Assembly (NCBI GenBank): GCA_017549745.1
Contig: JAFYUA010000149.1
Location: 1 to 5,455 of the forward strand
Source of the DNA: Clostridia bacterium
Lineage (GTDB): Bacteria; Bacillota; Clostridia; UMGS1810
Reading direction: 5' to 3'
DNA length: 5,455 bases
Position numbers and translations under genes: made by a program. The notes under the pieces are model-generated. The model saw only the letters and a program-made list of their open reading frames with translations. It searched no databases and was not told the origin of the DNA. Positions 1 through 3,579 of this stretch are shown here, piece after piece (position 1 is the first letter of the stretch; the number at the start of each line of letters is the position of its first letter).

Positions 1-169
1 CAATGACGATGGCTGCCTCGCAGCCTGTGAGAGTGCGCCTCACCTCGGCATCGTCGGTCCCGTCGGAATATACAAGGTTGTATTTTGATTTGAGAATATC
101 GGCACATTTTTTAGTAACTGCGCCGTCTGAGTCTTTTTTACGGTTTGTAATAATTGCTACTGTTTGCAT
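1..169 (-). CDS. nadK: NAD kinase, N-terminal fragment (runs off the left edge)
   Basis: NAD kinase phosphorylates NAD+ to NADP+ in the cytoplasm. Only the first 56 codons are visible; the gene continues beyond base 1. The protein begins MQTVAIITNRKKD, followed by a V-T-K-K helix start and ends CEAAIVI. This matches the N-terminus of clostridial NAD kinases, where a beta strand and an N-x-x-K-D turn precede a second strand leading into the GGDGT motif, which would lie just outside the window. The ATG at 169-167 is chosen because a strong Shine-Dalgarno (AGGGGGA on the minus strand) lies about 6 bases upstream and a near-consensus promoter lies at 199-228. In many Clostridia nadK is followed by argR and recN; that cannot be checked here. 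The catalytic motifs are off-window, so the assignment rests on the N-terminal pattern only. Confidence 0.68.
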   Translation of the reverse strand, partial: MQTVAIITNRKKDSDGAVTKKCADILKSKYNLVYSDGTDDAEVRRTLTGCEAAIVI

Positions 170-182
170 AGGCAATCCCCCT

Positions 183-236
183 ATGTATAATTAATGTAAT
201 TATACATTATTTAATGTATATTTGTCAACATATACA
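183..236. promoter_or_regulatory. Interlocking palindromes over the nadK promoter (candidate operator)
   Basis: Two perfect palindromes overlap here. At 183-207, ATGTATAATTA and TAATTATACAT are separated by ATG. At 201-220, TATACATTA and TAATGTATA are separated by TT. A third, looser pair is TGTATA (215-220) and TATACA (231-236). The word TGTAT or its complement ATACA recurs at 184, 202, 215 and 232 in alternating orientation. The palindromes cover the -10 box, the whole spacer and the -35 box, so a bound protein would block transcription. An ArgR-type repressor is one possibility because argR often follows nadK, but the half-site spacing does not match the standard 18-bp ARG box. The regulator is unknown. 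Confidence 0.55.
199..228 (-). promoter_or_regulatory. Sigma-A promoter of nadK
   Basis: On the minus strand, TTGACA (228-223) and TATAAT (204-199) are both perfect consensus boxes separated by 18 bp. The predicted transcription start is near 192, giving a leader of about 20 bases before the nadK ATG. The boxes lie inside the palindromes at 183-236. Confidence 0.75.
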
Positions 237-290
237 ACTGTAAATAAAGCTTAACACATTTAATACATAGAGGTTTTGGGCAAAATGATG

Positions 291-319
291 TTGAAATAAT
301 ATGAAATATGTTGTATAAT
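291..319 (+). promoter_or_regulatory. Promoter of the small hydrophobic peptide gene
   Basis: TTGAAA (291-296) and TATAAT (314-319) are separated by 17 bp. The predicted start is near 326, giving a leader of about 90 bases before the ATG at 416. A long leader is typical of type I toxin mRNAs. Confidence 0.7.
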
Positions 320-400
320 GGCTTTGTCGGAGAAATCTGATAAAAAGGTAAGACTGAAAACAGTGTAAAAACTGGGCGGTTATGCTATCATCTCTTTAAT

Positions 401-410
401 AAGGAGGTGG
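401..410 (+). promoter_or_regulatory. Near-perfect Shine-Dalgarno for the 22-residue peptide
   Basis: AAGGAGGTGG is complementary to the 16S rRNA 3' tail over about nine bases, and GGAGG sits 8 bases before the ATG at 416. This fixes the start of an ORF too short to trust otherwise. The GGTGG part (406-410) can pair with CCACC (488-492) in the loop of the downstream hairpin, a possible way to hide the site in the full-length mRNA. Confidence 0.8.
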
Positions 411-415
411 TTGCT

Positions 416-484
416 ATGGATAATGAATACATAATTTCATTTATGATTATTCTGTTACTTTTAGTAATTTCCATAAAAAAATAA
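416..484 (+). CDS. Small hydrophobic peptide, candidate type I toxin
   Basis: This 22-codon ORF starts MDNEYIIS and ends ISIKK. A short acidic N-terminus is followed by about 15 hydrophobic residues (6-20: I, L, V, F, M) and a Lys-Lys tail, enough for one membrane-spanning helix. It has its own promoter (291-319), a near-perfect Shine-Dalgarno and two downstream hairpins, so it is not a chance ORF. An antisense RNA is predicted from the opposite strand over its last 10 bases and its 3' UTR. This architecture matches type I toxin-antitoxin loci of Firmicutes (TxpA/RatA, BsrG/SR4 and the holin-like small toxins), where the peptide damages the membrane unless its mRNA is paired with the antitoxin RNA. 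The family label is inferred from architecture; the peptide is too short for secure homology, and toxicity is not shown. Confidence 0.68.
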   Translation: MDNEYIISFMIILLLLVISIKK

Positions 485-512
485 CGCCCACCGCCAAGTA
501 GTGCGTTATTTT
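475..512 (-). terminator. Terminator of the antisense RNA (also a hairpin in the toxin mRNA)
   Basis: AAAATAACGC (478-487) pairs perfectly with GCGTTATTTT (503-512) around a 15-base loop rich in C and G. On the minus strand the stem is followed by seven T (481-475), a strong intrinsic terminator. On the plus strand the T-run is only the four T closing the stem, so read-through to the next terminator (531-559) is likely. The peptide's stop codon (482-484) lies inside the left arm. Confidence 0.78.
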
Positions 513-530
513 AAAAAATAAACTATCTTT

Positions 531-559
531 GGCATAACCGTTTGAGGTCTTGCCTTTTT
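531..559 (+). terminator. Terminator of the toxin mRNA
   Basis: GGCA (531-534) pairs with TGCC (551-554). After a 2x2 internal loop, ACC (537-539) pairs with GGT (546-548) around the loop GTTTGA. TTTTT (555-559) follows. The stem is modest but the T-run is good. The toxin mRNA would run from about 326 to 559 and cover the antisense RNA almost completely. Confidence 0.6.
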
Positions 560-567
560 CTATTGTC

Positions 568-597
568 ATTATAATATAATAAACCATGTTTTGTCAA
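568..597 (-). promoter_or_regulatory. Promoter of the antisense RNA
   Basis: On the minus strand, TTGACA (597-592) and TATAAT (573-568) are both perfect consensus, 18 bp apart. The predicted start is near 561. It is closer to consensus than the toxin promoter (TTGAAA), as expected if the antitoxin RNA must be in excess. Confidence 0.74.
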
Positions 598-639
598 CTG
601 CTTTTAGAAAAGTTTATATGAAAAATTTAGGCAACCCCC

Positions 640-668
640 TTGAATCGAACTGGTTTTTGTGATATAAT
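640..668 (+). promoter_or_regulatory. Extended -10 promoter of the structured RNA
   Basis: TTGAAT (640-645) and TATAAT (663-668) are separated by 17 bp, with an upstream TGA making an extended -10 element (TGaTATAAT, 660-668). The predicted start is at about 675-676, exactly the first base of the long stem at 676-786. That coincidence supports both calls. Confidence 0.7.
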
Positions 669-675
669 AAATTCT

Positions 676-834
676 GCGAAACACAGTTTTATATTTTTTC
701 TACTAACAGTTTGTATTTTTTTGTCTTTCGGCAAAAATACAGGCTCTATTTTGCATACTGTTGGTAGATATGTAATTGTGTTTCGCGACAGGAGCCATGT
801 ATTTTTCGGAGCATGGCTTGCCATGCTCTTTTTT
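676..834 (+). ncRNA. Structured RNA of unknown class, about 160 nt
   Basis: I do not recognise a known family. A near-continuous rod begins at the predicted start: 676-686 pairs with 776-786 (11 bp, the last G-U), 687-694 pairs with 768-775 with one T-T mismatch, and after a five-T bulge (695-699) 700-709 pairs with 758-767 (10 bp, one G-U). The tip holds a hairpin, 712-725 with 730-741, closed by a TTTC loop. Single-stranded GGCTC (742-746) beside it is complementary to GAGCC (792-796) just 3' of the rod, a possible pseudoknot. GAGCCATG (792-799) can instead pair with CATGGCTT (812-819), competing with the terminator at 808-834. This is riboswitch-like logic, but no gene follows before another terminator (883-922), so a free-standing small RNA is equally likely. 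No convincing ORF occupies 485-1013; this RNA, the type I 3' region, two terminators and the type II promoter account for most of it. In 841-882 and 598-639 I see nothing clear. Confidence 0.6.
808..834 (+). terminator. Terminator of the structured RNA
   Basis: GAGCATGG (809-816) pairs perfectly with CCATGCTC (821-828) around CTTG, extended by a G-U pair (808/829). T829-T834 and a further ATTTT follow. This is a strong intrinsic terminator. Its left arm (812-817) is shared with an alternative upstream hairpin. Confidence 0.85.
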
Positions 835-882
835 ATTTTACATAGGCTCTTAAGCTTCCGAATGTCGCCAAACATAACTCAC

Positions 883-922
883 AAAACACACAAGCCCACC
901 ATTTGGCGGGCTTGTGTGTTTT
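883..922. terminator. Long bidirectional terminator upstream of the toxin-antitoxin operon
   Basis: There are 15 perfect pairs (883-897 with 908-922), then an A-C mismatch and two more G-C pairs around ATTT. The plus strand continues with TTTTATTAATTTTT and the minus strand with TTTTG, so it can act both ways. It stops read-through from the structured RNA just before the promoter at 937. Its 3' arm (905-921) is shared with the terminators at 1535-1576 and 3541-3573. Confidence 0.85.
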
Positions 923-936
923 TATTAATTTTTATA

Positions 937-965
937 TTGACTTTTTTAATTTTTTTGCATATAAT
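937..965 (+). promoter_or_regulatory. Promoter of the AbrB/RelE toxin-antitoxin operon
   Basis: TTGACT (937-942) and TATAAT (960-965) are separated by 17 bp. The predicted start is near 972, giving a leader of about 42 bases that contains the palindrome at 983-999. Confidence 0.75.
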
Positions 966-982
966 AAAATCGTAAGAAAATC

Positions 983-999
983 AGAAATTCAGAATTTCT
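983..999. promoter_or_regulatory. Palindrome in the toxin-antitoxin leader (candidate operator)
   Basis: AGAAATTC and GAATTTCT form a perfect 8-bp inverted repeat around a single A, between the predicted start (near 972) and the Shine-Dalgarno (1001-1008). AbrB-fold antitoxins commonly repress their own operons by binding near the promoter, so this is the most likely operator. As RNA it could only form with a wider loop, so a protein site fits better. Confidence 0.55.
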
Positions 1000-1013
1000 A
1001 AGAGGTGATTTAT

Positions 1014-1280
1014 ATGTTGGCAGAAATCAGAGGTCGTTCCCAAATTACTATTCCAGCAGAAATTATTAAAAAGCTTGGAATTTGTGAAGGTGACAAATTT
1101 GAAGTCATGGAAAAAGACGGCGGAATATTTCTTTGTCCTGTGGTTGTATATCCCAAAGAAAAGCTTTTGCAAATTGCAAAGCTTATAAAAAACTCTGAAC
1201 TTGATGTTTCTAATCAAAAAGAATTTGACACAGTTGAAGATATGTTTACAGACATGGGGATAAATATAGATAATGTATAA
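1014..1280 (+). CDS. AbrB/MazE-family antitoxin
   Basis: This 88-residue protein has two parts. Residues 1-43 match the swapped-hairpin AbrB/MazE/SpoVT DNA-binding domain: A-E-I-R-G-R-S-Q-I-T-I-P-A-E-I, then LGICEGDKFEV and a strand G-G-I-F-L-C-P. Residues 44-88 are charged and helical, ending in the acidic D-M-F-T-D-M-G-I-N-I-D-N-V, the expected toxin-neutralising tail. It should dimerise, bind the operator and hold the toxin inactive. A GTG at 1005 is in frame, but ATG at 1014 is preferred because AGAGGTGA (1001-1008) is correctly spaced for it, whereas GTG 1005 lies inside that site. The stop overlaps the toxin start by 8 nt, so translation is coupled. AbrB-fold antitoxins usually pair with MazF, VapC or YhaV-type toxins; here the partner is RelE-like. 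Confidence 0.88.
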   Translation: MLAEIRGRSQITIPAEIIKKLGICEGDKFEVMEKDGGIFLCPVVVYPKEKLLQIAKLIKNSELDVSNQKEFDTVEDMFTDMGINIDNV

Positions 1281-1536
1281 ATTGAAATATACAAAAGAAT
1301 TTGAAAAAAATCTCAAACTTTTAACAAAACAGGAACAAAAAATAGTTTTAAACAAACTAAAGCTGCTTGTCCAAGACCCGTTTTATCCATCATTGCGCAC
1401 AAAAAAGATTCAGGGACTCGAAAATGTGTTTGAAATGAGCGTAAATATGGACATACGAATTCTATGGAAATATGATAACGGCACAATTATTCTGTTGCTT
1501 GATATTGGACATCATAAAGATATCTTAGGCATATAA
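1273..1536 (+). CDS. RelE/ParE-superfamily toxin
   Basis: This 87-residue protein begins MYKLKYTKEFEKNLKLL, typical of RelE/ParE-fold toxins: a first strand, then two lysine-rich helices (residues 8-33). The core strands follow: L-R-T-K-K-I-Q-G-L-E-N-V-F-E-M (41-55), M-D-I-R-I-L-W (59-65), then I-I-L-L-L-D-I-G-H-H-K-D-I (72-84). Arg62 and His80/His81 are where RelE/YafQ-type mRNA interferases place catalytic residues, so ribosome-dependent mRNA cleavage is likely; a ParE-like gyrase target cannot be excluded. Full length, intact frame. ATG 1273 overlaps the antitoxin's end by 8 nt; a weak GGGGA lies 12 bases upstream, so expression probably depends on antitoxin translation. The TAA (1534-1536) touches the terminator at 1535. 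Confidence 0.87.
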   Translation: MYKLKYTKEFEKNLKLLTKQEQKIVLNKLKLLVQDPFYPSLRTKKIQGLENVFEMSVNMDIRILWKYDNGTIILLLDIGHHKDILGI

Positions 1537-1576
1537 ACACACAATCCCGCCGAGTGGCGGGATTGTGTGTTTTTTT
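1535..1576. terminator. Shared bidirectional terminator between converging genes
   Basis: There are 17 perfect base pairs (1535-1551 with 1556-1572) around the loop GAGT, with T-runs on both strands (TTTTTT to 1576 on plus; TTTATATG on minus). It serves the toxin operon (plus) and the RCC1-repeat gene (minus), whose stop codons lie at its two edges (1534-1536 and 1577-1575). The two coding regions are only 38 bases apart. Confidence 0.9.
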
Positions 1577-3452
1577 ATTCTTTATAGCTTTCGGTTGTAG
1601 TAACAACTATACAGGATTTTTCACTGTCCCATTCAACATTGAAGCCTGCCACCTTGCCTATGTCACGCAGTTTGAAATAATTGTGACCTCCGCCGTTGTC
1701 ATCAATGAGCAAAAATGCTTCAAGAGGAGCCGTCACGCCATCTGTGAGCACAGGTGTGATGCTTGTTTTTGTGGGGGCAGATACAACTGTGGGCACGGTA
1801 AGCTCTGCTCCGTTTTGGGTTGTGTATTCTTTGCGCTTGTCGAGTCTTATTGCATTGTTTCGCCAATCCACATTGAAATTGGCTTTTGTTTTGTTCAAAA
1901 GATATGCCACATCACGCAGCTTGACAAAGTTTACATCAAAGCCCTGTGCATCACGAAGAATATATGTGTTGAGCACTACTTCTTCACCATCTATTATTAT
2001 GTTTTGTCTAGATGGGTCGGCTATCACAGTGACAGTAGACTTTGGCAGCCATTTTGCATACAGGGTGCAATCAGAGTTAACCTTGTCTGTATCAAAGTTC
2101 CAGGCTTTTGTACAAGAAGAATCCTTGTACCATCCTGCAAAATAATACCCATCTCTATATGGATTATCAGGGGGAGTCAAAAGCTCACCTTTGGCACACA
2201 GGGTCTTTGTTGTGCCTGTGCCGCCGCCAAGTTCAAAAGAGACTGTGCACATTATTTTCTCATATTCCAAATTTACCTTGAATCCTTTATATTCAACAGG
2301 GTATGGCACTGCACGACTTTCGCCAAAAGTGTCTTTAAAATCCTCTTCATTCAAACCAATAACTGTCATTCCACCGCTTACATCTGTTACCCCTATTAGT
2401 CCCCACATCCATAAACTGCCATCTTTTTTTACTGCTCCGCAATCAACATCAAGATTTACAAAAGCCACATTGTCCAGAATTTTTGTCGGCGAATTGATAA
2501 TTTCTCCGTCTTCAACAAAACCATACGAACCAACACCTGTCCAACCAAAATCATTGCTGCCCCAACACCAAAGACTATCGTCTTTTTTAACTATAGCAAT
2601 TACATCTGTGTTAGAACCTTCTTGCTTGGAAATTTGTTTAACATTATCCATGATTTTTTCGGGATTGAATAAGTTTTTCCAAAGAGTACCATCTTTTTTC
2701 AATATTAAATCTTCATCTCCACCGACAGACGCTTGCATTACATTATCCATTATTTTAAATGGATGAAAAGCAGCTTTTTCTTCTATGTATCCCTTGTAGT
2801 CTTCCTGATATGCAAAACGATTTCCCCAAGCCCACAAGCTTCCATCATTCTTTATTGCCGTTATATGATTAGATTCTACCTCAACAGATAAAACACAATC
2901 CATTATTTTTGTCGGCTCATAGTAATTATCATCATCTTCGTTGCCATTAGCCATCAGTCCGTTATAGTTGTACCCCCACACCCAAAGAGTACCATCTGTT
3001 TTGATAACTGCTGCATTATTCCAGTCTATATCGATATTCTTTACATTATCCATCACCTTTAAAGGTGTTTTTTGAGCCTTGTCATCTTCACTCCAATGAT
3101 TAAGCCTGGAATTTCCCCACATCCAGAGCGAATTATCATTTTTTATAGCTGCACAAACATTGTCCTCTAATACTATACTCCTGACATCTTCCATAATCTT
3201 TACGGGAGTCATACATTCTTCCTGTATCCCATCACCCAACTGATAACTATGATTGCAGCCCCACATCCATAAAATGTCATTTTTATCAACAACACCAATA
3301 TTCACCGCGCAACATTTGTCATGTCCATTTCGATTAGCAACATCAAATGTTTTGATATATCCTGCCGAGCCAGCGGAAGCAAAAACATTTACGCATGAAA
3401 ATGCGACTATAACAGCTAACACTGCAGAAATGAGTTTAATAAATTTCTTCAT
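1575..3452 (-). CDS. Secreted RCC1-repeat protein with Listeria-Bacteroides repeat and C-terminal stalk domains
   Basis: This 625-residue protein is probably exported. Residues 1-27 are a Sec signal peptide (K-K-F-I-K, hydrophobic core, V-F-A cleavage near 25). Residues 45-351 hold seven RCC1-like repeats of about 50 residues, each with a D-G-S-L-W-x-W-G strand (61, 109, 156, 206, 257, 294, 347) and most with a K-I-M-D-N-V element (85, 132, 182, 233, 266, 324); they should form a beta-propeller. Repeat five (257) has LWKN instead of LWxWG and is about 15 residues short. Residues 402-468 are a Listeria-Bacteroides repeat (FAGWYKD, TLYAKW). Residues 474-620 are two copper-amine-oxidase-N-type stalk domains (F-V-K-L-R-D-V and Y-F-K-L-R-D-I), here structural rather than enzymatic. 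Such proteins are thought to act at the cell surface; the ligand is unknown. ATG 3452 has GGAGG (3466-3462) 9 bases upstream and its own promoter. It reads away from the EF-G-like gene's terminator and converges on the toxin operon. Confidence 0.85.
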   Translation of the reverse strand: MKKFIKLISAVLAVIVAFSCVNVFASAGSAGYIKTFDVANRNGHDKCCAVNIGVVDKNDILWMWGCNHSYQLGDGIQEECMTPVKIMEDVRSIVLEDNVCAAIKNDNSLWMWGNSRLNHWSEDDKAQKTPLKVMDNVKNIDIDWNNAAVIKTDGTLWVWGYNYNGLMANGNEDDDNYYEPTKIMDCVLSVEVESNHITAIKNDGSLWAWGNRFAYQEDYKGYIEEKAAFHPFKIMDNVMQASVGGDEDLILKKDGTLWKNLFNPEKIMDNVKQISKQEGSNTDVIAIVKKDDSLWCWGSNDFGWTGVGSYGFVEDGEIINSPTKILDNVAFVNLDVDCGAVKKDGSLWMWGLIGVTDVSGGMTVIGLNEEDFKDTFGESRAVPYPVEYKGFKVNLEYEKIMCTVSFELGGGTGTTKTLCAKGELLTPPDNPYRDGYYFAGWYKDSSCTKAWNFDTDKVNSDCTLYAKWLPKSTVTVIADPSRQNIIIDGEEVVLNTYILRDAQGFDVNFVKLRDVAYLLNKTKANFNVDWRNNAIRLDKRKEYTTQNGAELTVPTVVSAPTKTSITPVLTDGVTAPLEAFLLIDDNGGGHNYFKLRDIGKVAGFNVEWDSEKSCIVVTTTESYKE

Positions 3453-3493
3453 TATAAGTTTCCTCCAAATCGTTGGTATTATATGTTAAATCA

Positions 3494-3522
3494 AGTATAA
3501 CAAAATGCAATTTTAAAGTCAA
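3494..3522 (-). promoter_or_regulatory. Promoter of the RCC1-repeat protein gene
   Basis: On the minus strand, TTGACT (3522-3517) and TATACT (3499-3494) are separated by 17 bp, with a predicted start near 3487 and a leader of about 35 bases. It lies after the EF-G-like gene's terminator, so the secreted protein is its own transcription unit. Confidence 0.7.
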
Positions 3523-3540
3523 ATTATATTTGTGTTACAA

Positions 3541-3573
3541 AGCAAGCCCGCCAATCGGCGGGCTTGTGTGTTT
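3541..3573. terminator. Terminator after the EF-G-like gene
   Basis: CAAGCCCGCC (3543-3552) pairs perfectly with GGCGGGCTTG (3557-3566) around AATC, with a G-U pair outside (3542/3567). It begins about 14 bases after the EF-G stop codon. On the minus strand, the direction in which the gene is read, only CTTTGTAA follows, a weak U-tract. The T-rich tail (TGTGTTTATTATAT) is on the plus side, where no gene reads. Termination of the EF-G mRNA may be partial. Confidence 0.7.
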
Positions 3574-3579
3574 ATTATA

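Larger units (their letters stand above)
475..561 (-). ncRNA. Antisense RNA, candidate type I antitoxin
   Basis: A minus-strand promoter at 568-597 predicts a start near 561. The transcript meets a strong intrinsic terminator (hairpin 512-478, then seven U from 481 to 475), giving an RNA of about 87 nt. All of it is complementary to the 3' end of the toxin mRNA: the last 10 bases of the ORF and the 3' UTR. It would fold into a 5' hairpin (554-531) and the terminator hairpin. In related systems such overlap leads to RNase III cleavage of the duplex. The termini are predicted from boxes and hairpins, not measured. Confidence 0.66.

Noticed and set aside
475..512. CRISPR-like or mobile-element inverted repeat
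   Set aside because: It is a single hairpin with a T-run, explained as a terminator. There are no repeated spacers, transposase or target-site duplication in the window.
631..655. tRNA-like T-arm (GTTCGATTC on the minus strand) followed by an acceptor-like GGGTTGCC
   Set aside because: Only two of five T-stem pairs form, there is no CCA, and no D-arm, anticodon arm or matching 5' acceptor strand lies upstream. It also coincides with the -35 region of a promoter.
797..853. 18-codon ORF starting ATG right after AGGAG in the structured RNA
   Set aside because: AGGAG is only two bases from the ATG, too close for initiation, and the ORF is made largely of the terminator hairpin and its U-tract. 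A regulatory leader peptide is possible but unsupported.
627..875. 82-codon minus-strand ORF
   Set aside because: It lies antisense to the structured RNA and its terminator, has no ribosome-binding site, and shows no domain-like pattern.
640..975. 111-codon plus-strand ORF, hydrophobic, starting with TTG
   Set aside because: It starts on a promoter -35 box, has no Shine-Dalgarno, and runs through two strong terminators and the toxin-antitoxin promoter. The hydrophobicity comes from T-runs.
1554..2399. 281-codon plus-strand ORF opposite the RCC1-repeat gene
   Set aside because: It is antisense to a clearly conserved repeat protein, has no Shine-Dalgarno and begins inside a terminator. Its cysteine-rich, low-complexity composition is typical of a shadow frame.
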